64,000 nt of DNA from Niebla homalea. Lineage: Eukaryota > Ascomycota > Lecanoromycetes > Lecanorales > Ramalinaceae. Below the pieces are notes generated by a model. It did not search any database. It saw nothing but the letters and a program-made list of their open reading frames with translations, and was not told the origin of the DNA. The position numbers and the translations under genes are program-made. Position 1 is the first letter of the stretch. Each line of letters begins with the position of its first letter. Positions 37,862-50,905 of this stretch are shown here, piece after piece. The DNA lies in contig JAHGAU010000048.1 in assembly GCA_019925105.1 (NCBI GenBank), positions 49,966-113,965 of the forward strand, written 5' to 3'.

Positions 37862-38259
37862 AAAGCATACCTGTGGGCTGTCAAGGTGGACAAGATTGAG
37901 GAGAAGATATTGCAGAACCAGTCTGGATCTTTGGAGGTTGTTGGCTCGAGGTTTCGATTGTACAATTGGCGTCACTATTCCCATGTTTCCATTCTCCGGC
38001 TGCTCCTGATAGCTTGAGAGAAGGCCCAGCCTTGATTAGTTGCAGTTACAGATATACGTCGAAATGCATTGCTCACAGGCGAATTCCAATGGAGGAAGTT
38101 TGCCCAGTAGCTCGAGATTATTTTCATCCAGATTGATCGTTTTTTCTCATTGGAAGCGCCAACATGCGGCCACATAGGTTACGGCTGCGAGATAAAGAGC
38201 AGCATTCTGAATCCGGACACAACAGTGCTTTGCTGGTATCATGCTCTGGTGATGTATGC
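37862..38259. other. Convergent intergenic region between RAD16 and the kinase gene
   Basis: About 400 bp between the stop codons of convergent genes, presumably two 3' UTRs. No ORF or RNA gene is supported. Confidence 0.6.
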
Positions 38260-40962
38260 TCAGTCCCTTCGACGGATCCAACCTTCCAAGTCATCAGGGC
38301 TGGCATCATTGTTCGATTCCCAGATTGTCTCTTCAACTTCAGTTGCTATGGGACCAAAGGTGTCAACTTCTTCGACTTCATCTTCATCTTCGTTTTCCTC
38401 TTCGATGATCTCCCCACTCGTTCTACCTCCAACACTAGCGCTACGACCTACGCTAACATTGGAATCCTTTGCCCTGGCCAGCGTACTGCTGCCTGCATTT
38501 GTCCCAACCATCAGATGAGGCCCGCGGAAAGGAGACTTTTTTCGCTTGGCAAAGACGGTACCTGTGGGAGAATTGAAACCTGCGGGTTCATTATAATTGA
38601 TTGGGGCGCGCACAAGACGAACGTTCGACGGGAACGCGCCAATGGTTGGCGTGGTTGGGAGCACCTTAACAGAAGGATGAGGCGAGCGAGATGCTTTGAA
38701 ATATGGTACGGAGGAGTGGACGGAATTGGTTGTTGACGAAGTGGATGAAGCCTTAGAATGACTTGGATGATGTGGAATGCTTCGGATCGAGGAGATGGAA
38801 GAGGACGTCGACTTGCGCCCACGAAGGCCAATAGGGCCGGAGGAGAGCCGGTACGAAGAGCGCGGTGTGATTGGTGCGGGGGACAAGGACAATCGGTGGC
38901 GAGGAGTGGCTGCCTTTAGCCGACTCAAAGAGGCGTTTGAGGTTTGCCGTACCGGCGCTTCAGACATATTGGCCATTGGTCGCACAGGAGTTGTGGTGTT
39001 TGGCGCACGCAACGTCTCCATGGGCGCACTCCTGGGAGGTTGCAGATTCTGTGCGGTTGACTCATTGCCCTTCGAGGCTGGTGATTTCCCTCGCTTCGCG
39101 TTCTCCTTGAACCACAATTTGATGGAGGAAAGTGGCTTCAGGAACGTTCGTCGCGGCTTTCTGACTGTTTTTCGTCTAGAAACACCATTTGTGGGCGCGA
39201 TCAGGGCAGAGTTTGTCGATACGAGCTGCAACGTGCTTCCTCGAGACCGTCTCCTTTCTTTGGGCGGAGGCAATGGCTTTCTTTGGCTTGAATTGGCCGA
39301 GGGGGCACGAGCCACGTCCTTCTCAATGGGAGGTGGTGGTATGGGCGAATCTGGAGAGTCCAGAGTGAAACCCTCGGGAAGGCGAGGCAAGTCCGGTAAG
39401 ACAAGATGAGCTATAGCAGACCTCGTCAGTTAACAGGCATGAAAATTCGGAGTTGGCTCTTACGGGTCGGGGTGCTCCGCCTTTCACGCCGGCCCCTGCT
39501 GTTAGCCGCTGTGATGCTTGGAGATCTGGGCTCGTCTTCATCGATTTCCTGGAGCGGGGGAGCGAGACGCTCAAGACGGCTACTCGCTGCGCTGAGTCGC
39601 CGCAGGTTCTTGCCTTCCGCTTCCTTCTCCCTCCGCTTTTTCTCCCTCCGCTTCTCCTTACGTTCTTCCTTCTCGATAAGCAGAGCCCACCAGCCAGCCA
39701 GAGGGTCACAGCGCTGAGCAAGTACGTTCCCTATCACTCTGTCGATGTCAACACCTGCACCCCTCATCCGCTCCAGCGTTGCTTTCTCGAGGTCTGTGGC
39801 GAAAGGAGGTGGTTGAGTCAATTTCAAGATTGCCTGCTGCTGGGGGGCATGATCGGCTAGGAAAGGATTCGTCAAAATCTCCGCCAGTGCGGGCCGCACA
39901 AGAGGTCTCTTGGAAAGCATCTGGGTTATCAAGGCCTTCGCGTCCACGGGCATGGCAGCAGGATAGACAGGTTCACTCGAGAGGATCTTGTGTTTGGTTA
40001 CCATATCGTCGTCCTCATCGAATGGAAGCTCGCCAGCCAGCAAGGCGTAGAGTATGATACCCAAGCTCCATACATCCACCTTTTCCCCAGCGTACTTTTC
40101 GCCCTTGAGCATTTCGGGTGCGCTGTAACAGACAGTGCCGCAGAACGTTCGCAGGTAGCTTAGCTGGCCATCATACTCTCGTGTGAAGCCAAAGTCACAA
40201 AGCTTGACGTTCTCGTTCTTATCAAGCAGTATGTTCTCAAGTTTTAGATCTCGGTGAACACAGGACTTGTTATGCACGTAAGTCACTGCCCCGACAAGCT
40301 GAGTAAATATCTTCTGCACCTTTTCCACCGCGACTGCTCCCTCACGGAGCAGGTAGTTATATAATTCATCGCCTGGACCGCGTCAGTCAAGCCCCGCTCG
40401 ATGCTTGGGTGTCGTTGATTGTTGATTACCTGGACAATATTCCAAGACCAACCAAACAAGCGTTTCTGTCACGATGACTTCGTACAAGCGAGCTATATGA
40501 GGATGTACGAATTGCCTGTGATGATGTATTTCCCGCGCAAGGTTTCCATCGTCTTTATTCGCGGATTTGAGGACGACCTGGAAGACGCACGTCAGGGCAC
40601 GGCTTTCTTGCCGAAGCGGAGGATCATGGAAGGCTCCAGACCTTGGATCCCTTGATCAGCTTGTGCGAAGCTAGATAAACCTTTCCAAACGTTCCTTTGC
40701 CAATAAGATGCCCTAGTGTGTAGTTTCCAACTGCCTGAAGGGTTTTGGATGAGAATTGTCTGGCAAGCCATCAGCCAGTGTAGAATGGTAGCGCTTGGAC
40801 ATGACAGTAGTGGCATACTCTAGAAGTTCATTGTATGAGCTGGCGAGCTATTGCAAGTCGATTGAGAGTTAGACCGGATGGACGCGACAGGTATTTGCTC
40901 GGTCGTACCTTCGTCTTTTGCTTCTGCAACTCAGCATGAGACTGATCGGTGACAGCCGGCAT
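38260..40962 (-). CDS. KIN4/FRK1-like serine/threonine protein kinase (CAMK group)
   Basis: Six exons: 40962-40909, 40847-40819, 40759-40642, 40577-40430, 40372-39464 and 39410-38260. The introns are 53-64 bp, phases agree, and the product is 802 aa. It starts MPAVTDQSHAELQKQKTK. The kinase domain runs from about residue 42 to 290: glycine loop GKGTFGKV (48-55), VVLK with the ATP-binding lysine (71), HRDLKLEN with catalytic Asp158, DFG at 176-178, an activation segment with a phosphorylatable Thr (YLRTFCGT), and APE followed by the subdomain IX block 'DVWSLGIILYALLAGELPF'. The long C-terminal tail is Arg/Ser-rich with polybasic runs, a Ser-rich stretch (KSTSSSISSIRS), an acidic segment, and ends GWIRRRD. 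Yeast Kin4 acts in the spindle position checkpoint, but assignment to that subfamily rests on remembered similarity. Other CAMK kinases of the KIN1/GIN4 group are the alternative. Confidence 0.9.
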
Positions 40963-41980
40963 ATGTTGGAATGTGGACTATTTGCAAAGCCCCTCAAGGT
41001 TGCGATCCTGGCCTCACATGGGAGCTTGCTCGTCGCCAGAGCTGTAAGGCGGAGGAGAAATTGGATGGCGTGCATTTAACGGCAGGAAGATCAAGGTGCA
41101 TCATGCTCAACATTATCACGCATTATGCCACTGTCTTTGCTCCCTGTGAGATTGGAGACCGAAATCTATGAGACCGAGATACAAGCGAATGAGCACGACA
41201 AATTGGAGGGACGAAACTGAGGTAACAGAGTTATATCCAGTCCCGTTTCGAAATTACAAGGATATATAAACACATTTAGTCACTGCGGCTACCGACAAGA
41301 CCCCAGGGGCCAGAAATTCTTATTTTTGCCTCAATCCAGAGCGCGGGAGTAGCGCAATCGTGGCATCCAGAAGCCCAAGTCTTTCGTCGCAGTCGATAGT
41401 GGAATGGATACGTGCAAGGTGCTGCAACGATTCCATCGACCTTGCAAGACGGTTTCACTAACATGACGTATCATTTGACTGATCTACCTCTGCGCACGCT
41501 CTACAACGCTATGACTGAACGACTCCAAAAGCGAATTTGCTGCAACTAAGACTCATAACCATCATTCACAATGCGAGGAACATACAGTGATACTTGTTTC
41601 CTCCTTAATTATGACCGTGTCCTGGTTTTGCTCTGCGAGCCTGAATTCATGATTGGACACTTCGCATCCCCAAGATCAAGCCTCCAGAGATTGGTAACGG
41701 AAGTGTGGTGCAGACGCGTGTGAGGACTCGCCTTCCGCTCCCCTCGCCCGGCCGCGTCCTTTGGTGACAGCTCGTCAAGTCTGGCTGACTGGCATGACAT
41801 TCTTGGAAGAGCACCAAGCGCCACCACTGTAGGTTTCTTGAATGTACCGCAACGGTAAGACATAGGTGCAGTGTCCTGGGGAGGTACAACAAAAAGGAGT
41901 CTTGTAAATTACATCCCCAGGACCACAGCACTGAATCGGTCTTCCGAGTACATGTGTGATGCATCATGCCTGCCATGGGA
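40963..41980. other. Intergenic: kinase promoter and HCR1 3' region
   Basis: About 1 kb at balanced base composition without a convincing gene. The open frames inside (at most 119 codons on the minus strand, 41647-42006) show no family motif, and the longest overlaps the HCR1 terminal exon. The region should hold the promoter and leader of the kinase gene and the 3' UTR of the eIF3j gene. Confidence 0.6.
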
Positions 41981-42982
41981 TCACATGAAATCATCGTCCC
42001 TGCCACTCATTAGCCTTCATCAAGCCGCCCATGGAGCAGATTCGATACTCACTCCAAATCACCATAACTCGTGGTATCCGCCTTGGAGCTCGCATCGCGG
42101 TTCGCCACAAGCGTCGCTTTACTCTTTGCAGCTTTTGTCTTCTTTCCGCCCTTTTCTGCCGCCTTTTCCTCTTTCATTTTCTCATTTGAGAGAGTTGTCA
42201 GACCACTCGCAATCTTTTTAATTTGGTCACTAGGAAGATCTTTCACAATTTGCTTGGAGAAGTCCTGCAAAAACAGGGCATAGTGTGCCTTGTTTGAACT
42301 CGCGCCCAGCAGGGGCACTAGGGTCTCCCGAAGCTTGGCGAATTGATCTTTCGACGAAGGGCTGAAGAGAGGTAGAGAGGATAGATCTGTAGCGCTCTCT
42401 GGGTTTGAAGGGTCCGTATAGACAACTGTGTTGCTCTCTGATCGATTCTTATTGATGCCGATGTTACCAATCAAGTCCTCGGCGTGCTTTAGATCCGAAT
42501 CTTGTTCACGTTGTCTTGCCCTTGCTCGAACTAGGGCCTGATCCTCTTCCTCGCTGCTAGATGCATCCTCAGCTTCTACCTTTCTTCTCATATTCGCCAC
42601 CCTCCGGTCTTCGATCTTTTGGGCCTTGGACTTCTTGTTTGCAGCTGCCTCGGCTTCTGCTTTCGCTCGGGCCTCAGCCGCTTTCTTTGTCCTTTCCCGC
42701 TCAACCTCGGAGTCTTCTGCAGCATCCCACGAGTCTAGGACCTACTTCTGTAAGCCGCCATCGACCAAGCGGAACAAGGCTGGGCTCCGCACATCGCTGT
42801 CGACTTCCTCATCGTCAAATTTGCCTTTCCGAGAAATGGCTGGTGGTGGGGAGTCTTCGTCAGAGCTGTCTCCGGAAGAGACCTCTAATGTGGGAAGACT
42901 GAAGCATCAGTCCTCTGATATTTCTCCCGAATGTTTGCGATCTGAATAAGTACATACCCTCTCTCCGCTTTGAAGGAGACAT
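41981..42982 (-). CDS. HCR1: Eukaryotic translation initiation factor 3 subunit J
   Basis: eIF3j binds the 40S decoding centre, promotes mRNA recruitment and, in yeast as Hcr1, also helps ribosome recycling and 20S rRNA processing. Four exons: 42982-42958, 42884-42793, 42741-42053 and 41999-41981, with introns of 73, 51 and 53 bp. The product is 274 aa, usual for the family. The acidic N-terminus (MSPSKRREEVSSGDSSDED) contains 'VLDSWDAAEDSEVERE' (about 40-55, across the second junction). It is followed by a Lys/Ala-rich coiled coil, 'DLKHAEDLIGNIGI' (about 122-135), the conserved core 'LPLFSPSSKDQFAKLR' (about 162-177) and 'SNEKMKEEKAAEKGGKK' (about 224-240). The last exon is only 19 nt and supplies the conserved acidic terminus DDDFM; without that splice the protein would end after YGDLE. 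Confidence 0.92.
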
Positions 42983-43412
42983 CTCCGATCGACAGGGGTT
43001 TTTTGCGTTGGGTCGGCAGACTTGAGATCGTCACTGAAGGGCGTATCGCTTCTGGATTGATGATGTGCAGCAGGAGTGTTGTGAATAGAAAAATACAGGT
43101 GTGCGCACATGCCGCACCAGGACTTGACGTCGGATCTGATTATCTAAACTTAAGCCATTACAGGACGAATTGGATGACTAAAGGTTGCCGCTGGTGTAAC
43201 CGGGGTTCATCCGACGTTTACGCCAATGGTTCTATACCAGACTCTACCGAGTCTACCTCGTCTACCTCCTAGACCTAGTCGATTGATATCTTGGATTTGC
43301 CGTAACAATTTATTGGCATGATCGTAATCATAAAATGTGGATTCGAGGTGTGCTTGAGCTGGACGTTCAAAGCCTGTCTCGAGGAGCACGCACAGGCGTC
43401 TCAATTCGAGGC
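42983..43412. other. Intergenic: HCR1 promoter and enolase 3' region
   Basis: About 430 bp. Nothing coding is seen. A CTACC/GTCTACCTCGTCTACCTCC-type short repeat near 43245-43275 is the only notable low-complexity feature. Confidence 0.6.
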
Positions 43413-45159
<1,747 letters not shown>

Positions 45160-45537
45160 ATTTCTATCTTGTGTTTTTAACCCAATGGCTGAGAAAAATA
45201 GCCAGTGTTAAGACTGGAAGTTTGGTCAAAAGGGCTCTGGTGGGGTGCCAAGCATTTTCTGGACAAACGCCGAACTTGTCGCCGATGGGCGCATGCTTGC
45301 ATACCAAGTGGCAGAATCGCGTTTTAAAAGGAAAGATCAAGCGTGGTACTATTCGTAAGATTATGTCACAGCCACTGCAGGGTTTGAAAGAGAGAGTGGT
45401 ACCCTTTTCTTCTGCAGAAATGTGTCATTAAACAGTCCGACTTACTGTTCACGAGTGTGCATGCGGCCAATGGAATAAGCACGATGAACAGTCCACCTAA
45501 GGACGATGTTGGTACAAAATGATTCTCTGCCATCTGA
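45160..45537 (-). promoter_or_regulatory. Enolase promoter region
   Basis: The 378 bp between the enolase start and the stop of the RAD60/ESC2-like gene. A CCAAT-type word lies about 20-25 bp upstream of the ATG (CCCAATGG on the + strand, 45180-45187), probably too close to be a standard CCAAT box. No other element is clear. Confidence 0.45.
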
Positions 45538-46971
45538 CTATCTGACGTAGACCTCAAGCTTGTCCATGTCCGAGATCTCAGTCTCTCCAACCTTGCATTG
45601 CGGTGACAAACGTTCTCCATCGAAGAGCAGGAAGACTTCTTTCTCAGGCTGAATCTCATTGGAGCCTCGGAAAGCACTGATTATCTTGCTAATTGTGGTC
45701 GCCTGTATCATGTCAGCAGAAACGCTGCAAGGCCTTGATGTTCTGCTCCCTACGCTTTTCACCCTGAGCCTGAAGTCTTCATGATCCCTGCCTACTAAGA
45801 TGATCTTGATTTGCGCTTCTGCCTTTGCAGGAGACGCTGAAAGTGTGTCCCTGGCTGGCTCCTCGCTCGTTCGGGCATCTTCTTTGGCTTTCTTCCGAAC
45901 TTCGAGGGTCTCCAAGGTCATGGCTTCCATGTGTAGGCGCGCGCCTTCGTCTCCGAGCAGAGCCCCGTGTCCACGGATGACGCCGCTGGAGTCTACGCCC
46001 AAGCCCAAACTCTTACAGCTCATGACATCGAATAGGCGCTTACCTCGCCAGGTCAAGAACACGGCCTCCGCAAAGTCCGGCGTGAAACCCTGACGATGTG
46101 TCCAAGCAAGTCTTACATCCTTGAGCCGTTGCGAGAGCTTCCGACTAACAATCAGTGGCTGCGTGTTTTCGATGGGGGACGTGATGAGTATTTCGAGAGT
46201 AGGATCATGCACGGTAGGACATCCGCCTGATTCCTTGTCAGTACTCCCTGCTGCGCCTGATCCTCCTTTGGGCTTGGCTTCGTTGGCTGGGGCAGGCGTG
46301 AACAAGCCCTGTTCGAGCCTTTTCTTTCGCGCTCTCTCCCTCGCCCTACGTGCAAGTTCTGGGAATTCTTCGTCCGGCGCTAGCTCCGTTTCCGACCGCG
46401 AGATAGGGCTAGCAAGCCGTGTTTCTTGCGCTGTTGATACTTCTGGTTCGGAAGTTCCACCAGAATCGCTCTCAAGGTCGATGACATGCGCAGCTCGACT
46501 TCTCTGATTCTTGTCTCGACCTCCTGATTCTGCAAGACCGCGCTCATAGTCTTGAGTGAGCGAGGATTGCTTCCCAGGAGCCGACTGTATCTGCGAGAGA
46601 CCGACGCTTTGCTCAAGAGGAACAGTAGCAGCTAAATGATCGGCCGGCTCCTTGGTCACAGGCTTCGGGCTCTGACCATGCGCTTTGATGTCCGCATCTG
46701 AAATACGACGTCTCTTGAGCGACTGCTCGTGTCCAGAGTGTGCTTCACTACGATGTTCTGCTTTCCTAGCAGCCTTCCTTCGCTTTCTCCGCTCCGCCTC
46801 GGCAGCCAGGTCGACGTAGGTATGACTTGACCGGCAAAACAGATTGCCATCGGTTGCTCTGGGCTCTGCTCTCATCCACGCAGGCTTAGTAAATGGAGCT
46901 TCTTTGGAGGGCCCAACGCCGTTTCCCTCTCGCTCCAAGCTCTCTGAGGCCATGAGGAGCAAGGAAGACAA
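45538..46971 (-). CDS. RAD60/ESC2/NIP45-type protein with tandem SUMO-like domains
   Basis: The family acts in SUMO-dependent genome stability: S. pombe Rad60, S. cerevisiae Esc2 and human NIP45 work with Smc5/6 and Ubc9. The N-terminus has 'FTKPAWMRAE' and 'FCRSSHTYVDLAAEAERRKRRK', then a basic, nuclear-localisation-like KRRRIS. A SUMO-interacting-motif-like VIDLESDS lies near residue 166. The first SUMO-like domain runs from about 255 to 335 (PTLEILITS...VFLTWRGKRLFD). The second fills the C-terminus (IKIILVGRDHEDFRLRVKS...VFLLFDGERLSP...ISDMDKLEVYVR) and ends without a diglycine, so it is not conjugated. A 51-nt in-phase intron (45703-45753: GTAGGG donor, CTGAC branch, ACAG acceptor) probably interrupts the second domain, because removing it restores the ubiquitin-fold spacing. 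That gives 460 aa instead of 477. The start may be the second methionine (46953). Confidence 0.85.
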   Translation of the reverse strand: MSSLLLMASESLEREGNGVGPSKEAPFTKPAWMRAEPRATDGNLFCRSSHTYVDLAAEAERRKRRKAARKAEHRSEAHSGHEQSLKRRRISDADIKAHGQSPKPVTKEPADHLAATVPLEQSVGLSQIQSAPGKQSSLTQDYERGLAESGGRDKNQRSRAAHVIDLESDSGGTSEPEVSTAQETRLASPISRSETELAPDEEFPELARRARERARKKRLEQGLFTPAPANEAKPKGGSGAAGSTDKESGGCPTVHDPTLEILITSPIENTQPLIVSRKLSQRLKDVRLAWTHRQGFTPDFAEAVFLTWRGKRLFDVMSCKSLGLGVDSSGVIRGHGALLGDEGARLHMEAMTLETLEVRKKAKEDARTSEEPARDTLSASPAKAEAQIKIILVGRDHEDFRLRVKSVGSRTSRPCSVSADMIQATTISKIISAFRGSNEIQPEKEVFLLFDGERLSPQCKVGETEISDMDKLEVYVR

Positions 46972-47262
46972 TGAACGCGATGAGATTGAACACTTTTGCA
47001 GGTAAGAAGATGCAGAGTATCAGCCCGAATTGATGTGATTGATTTATTGATTGCTTGTTTGCTTGAATGATTGATTGGTCATTGAGTTGAGGTGGGTGAG
47101 ATAAAATACAATACCACTGCACCCCGAGAATAGCGCCAATGGGAATCGAATCTATGAGTTGTCGATTACGCGCATCCACAATTGATGCACGGGGGTATTC
47201 CGCGGTTGTCTTGGCAGCCCCTTCATTGGAGACCCTGTCGCATAAAGGCCTACCAGACGGCC
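46972..47262 (-). promoter_or_regulatory. Promoter side of the RAD60/ESC2-like gene, ending at the AT-rich boundary
   Basis: Only about 290 bp of non-RIP sequence lie upstream of the start codon before retrotransposon DNA begins. It contains a degenerate GATT-type low-complexity run (about 47034-47090, TGATTGATTTATTGATTG and further). The base composition changes sharply near 47262. Confidence 0.55.
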
Positions 47263-50200
47263 TTTTGTTAACGGTATTATAGGTGCACCGGTATATAAGG
47301 TGCGGTAAGTATACGGTTATTAAACGGCCCTTAAGATAGATATAAATACGGTTGTTATTACGGTATAATTAAATAAATATAATAATAAACTTATTATAAA
47401 TAATTTAACTTATTTACTTTTCCCTTATACTTTATACTTATTTATATATATTATATTAAGTTTTAAACCCGGTTAATAAAATAATTAATCGTAATATACT
47501 ATTTAAATAATAATTTTATTTAAGTAATATTTATAACGTTTATATAATTACTTAAAACCGTAAAATAATTATAACTTTAACCTTTAATACCTTAATAAAT
47601 AATTATAATTATAAAGATATTAAAGAGGGTAATTTAACGTAATAGTATTTACTTTATTAAGCGTAATATATATTTTATACTTCCGGTAATAATAATATTT
47701 AAAATTAAAAAAATAACGCCGTTATTACTTAAAGTACTTATTATAAAAATTATTAAATTACCCTTAAATATTTTTAGGGAATCCCTTATAAAATTAACTT
47801 TATATAAGCTTCTTAAACTTAATAATAATAACTTCCGTAAATAAAGTTAAATTATAAAACGTTTTTTAAGAAATCATTTATTATAGGGTATTATAAATGG
47901 TTTAACCTTATACCCTTAAGTTCCTTCTTAAGTTAAGATTTAAATTATATACGTTAATTTTACTGCCGGTATACTTATAAACAACGTAATAACGATGTAA
48001 AGATTATATATCTTAACGAGTAAGGACGTTATATTGTTTTAGATTTACTTAACGTAAAATAAGATCTATTTTATAAAAAGTAAGGGAAGATTAATCCCCT
48101 TATTAATGAAAATCCTTATTATAAAAACTTAAAAGGATAATAGTATAAATAAGCTCACTATATTTATAAAGAGAATAAATAAGTAAGTAAATTAAATTAA
48201 TAAAGCTATTATATTAAACAATATTTATTTAAACTTTATAATTATAAATTTATTTCAAGAAATATATAAGTTTAGCCTTACTATATACCGGCTTAAGAAC
48301 GATAAGGATATATTTAATAATAAAAGAGTTATTTAAAAACTTAAGATAATTAAGATTAATATAGCTGAAAGATAGATTATTAATATCGTAATAATAAAAA
48401 TAAATAAAGAAGATAATATTAAACCCCGCCGCGTAATAAAATACTATAATTACTAGAAGATAAGCTATATAATTAAGGACTATAATAAAGAAAGCGTAAA
48501 AGTAAATGGTAAAAACGGTAAAGAAGTTAATAAGGATAAAATTAAGAAAGTAAAGAAACCCGAAAAATAAGTAATTTAATTTAAATCTAAACGAGTTAAA
48601 AGGGCTATAATTAAAAATAATAAAGAATTTAAAGAATTAAGCTTTATTACCGTTAATAAAAAAAAATATAATATTAAGGAGTTAACGTTTATATCTATTA
48701 ATAATAACGACGACCTCATTATTTTCTTAATAAAAATAAAACGGCCATAATAAGCCTTTAAAAACTATTAAAATAATAAGGATTTATATAATCTAACTTT
48801 ATATAAACTTAATAATAATACCGTTACGGTAGATTTAAGTAATTTCAGTCTTTATAACGGCGATAATAAGGTAAAAAATATTATTATAATAAATAATATA
48901 AATAATAAAGAAACTTATTTATTTAAGAATAATCTATATAATTAAATAATAAAATAAGTACGGAAAAAATACGACTTTTCTTAAAATAATAAAAGCCCGG
49001 ACCTTATAAAATCCGTAAATATCGGTAACGATAATTACGCTTTAATAATAATAAAAAATAACTCCCTTAATAAGATAAGCTAAAATATACCATCCGAGGA
49101 TAAAAAGACCCCTTAAACGATAAACTTTAATATTATGAAATATATATATATAAGAAAAGGTATATTTTAAAGTTTTAAGGAAAAAACTATAAAAATAATA
49201 ATAAAAGGTAAAAGCTCCTTAAACTCACTTAAACGTAATAACGTAATAGTTAAGATAAACGGTTAAAACCGTATTATTTAAGACGTATTATAGATTCTTT
49301 ACTTAAGATTTAACTTTTTATTTATTTTAACCTTAAAGGATAAAGGTATAGGTATTATTTTTAACGGACGTAAAATAAGGATTACGTAAGAAAATCGACT
49401 TATTACGGTAAAATACCGGTATAAAAAGTTTTATTTACTTATATATATCCGGAAAAACGTTACGTTAATAATTAATAAAAAAGACTTAAATCCTATACCC
49501 TATAAATTATAAAGTAAAAAAAACGGTAAAGTTAAACGTAATAATAATAAGATTATTTAAAGACGTAAAAAGGGTAATAATAAGTTCTTTATAATTCTTT
49601 ATAATTATTTAAGCTATTTAGGTATAATTAAAATATATATTATATATAAAATAATATTAAAAATACTGAAGATATTAGCCTTAAAGGACTTTTTCTATAA
49701 TATATATAAGAATAATAAACTTATAAGAAGTATACGTAAATATTATTATATAAAAAAAATAAAGCTTAAATTTTATTTTTTTTACGACGTTTAAAGCCTT
49801 TATAATATTAAGGTACCGATCCCCGGAATAATACCCTTTAAGTATTACTTATCGGTTATTAATAAAACTATAGGATAATCGAGTCTTACCCCTTTAATAA
49901 CGAGAATTAAGGTAATTAATTAAGTTTTATTTATTATTAACGTACTTAATCGTAAGGAAGGTAATATTACCGTTAAGTACGTCTATATCGATAATATAAA
50001 GGAATTTTAAACTTTTAAAGTAACCATTAAAGAACGTAATATTACTATAGAATATACTATATATTATATACTTAAATAAAACGGTATAACCGAACGGTTT
50101 AATTAAATAATTATAATAATAATCCGGTATATAATAAATTATACTGGGTTATTAAATAGCTTTTAAGCCTTTATAGTTATATATATTAATTAATTAAAAT

Positions 50201-50656
50201 AAAAACTTTTATTTATAAAAAGAATAAGCCCTTTTAAGAAATAAATAAAAATAAATTTTTTTATTAAAAACGAAAGGACGTTTAAAATATTATATAAAGT
50301 AAATATACTTAAGAAGATAAAATAATTAAAACTAAATAAAATCGTTATTAACGGTATTTACTTAAGAACTATATTAAGCTTATAATTATACGTTTATATA
50401 CCCTATAAAAGGAATATAAAGATTATTATAAATTTAAAGGTTTTTAATAAAAAAACGGTAACGTATTTATTATTATAGTTTATTATTAAAGATATATTAC
50501 CGGCTTTAAAGTTAATAACCCTTACCAATAGTAATATAGTTTATTATAAGGGTAAATACGTATTAAATAAATTTAAAGAACCTAATAAAAATAAATTTAT
50601 ATTAGCTTATACTTACCCGATTCCTTAAAATAAAGAAAAAAATTATAATATAAATC
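47263..50656 (+). mobile_element. Degenerate Ty1/copia retrotransposon, 5' half (gag, GAG-pre-integrase, integrase)
   Basis: It begins near a TGTTAACGG that could be the LTR start. On the + strand at about 48430-48480 a gag zinc knuckle is recognisable although its cysteines have become tyrosines (KYYNY.KISYIIKDYNK, against the CxxCxxxGHxxxxC pattern). A GAG-pre-integrase-like block is at about 49590-49730. An integrase block at about 50030-50200 reads 'TIEYTIYYILK.NGITERFN', where copia elements have 'tpYtPqQNGiAERfNRT'. The following 'FKKxIK...RTFKILYKV' region (to about 50340) fits the copia post-core segment. RT is missing on the right because a gypsy LTR starts at 50657, so the element was interrupted. 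All frames contain stops. Confidence 0.75.
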
Positions 50657-50905
50657 TGGAAAGAGGGAGAGCATGGAAGGTACAAAACTTGCGGATGGGT
50701 ACATAGAGGAATGGAAACATTAAAAGGGCTGACTAAAGGTGGAATCGATTTATATATACTTAAAAAAGGAAGGGTATAACGGATTACTATAGTAAATAAC
50801 TTATACCTTATTAACTTATATAAGGGTTACGGCTTATTTTCAATTGTACTTTATTATTACTTATTATTTTATTACTTTTACTTTTTCTTTCCTTCTTATT
50901 TTTTT
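50657..50905 (+). repeat. Left LTR of a Ty3/gypsy element
   Basis: It starts with TGGAAAGAGGGAGAG and is collinear with 63752-64000 over the full visible 249 bp. Differences are almost all G/A or C/T transitions. The real LTR may extend to the right of 50905, because its partner is cut by the window end. Confidence 0.85.

Noticed and set aside
38777..39409. 210-codon + strand frame
   Set aside because: Antisense to the kinase C-terminal tail. The opposite strand joins in phase to the catalytic domain.
41647..42006. 119-codon minus-strand frame between the kinase and HCR1
   Set aside because: No recognisable motif, and it overlaps the HCR1 terminal exon in another frame.
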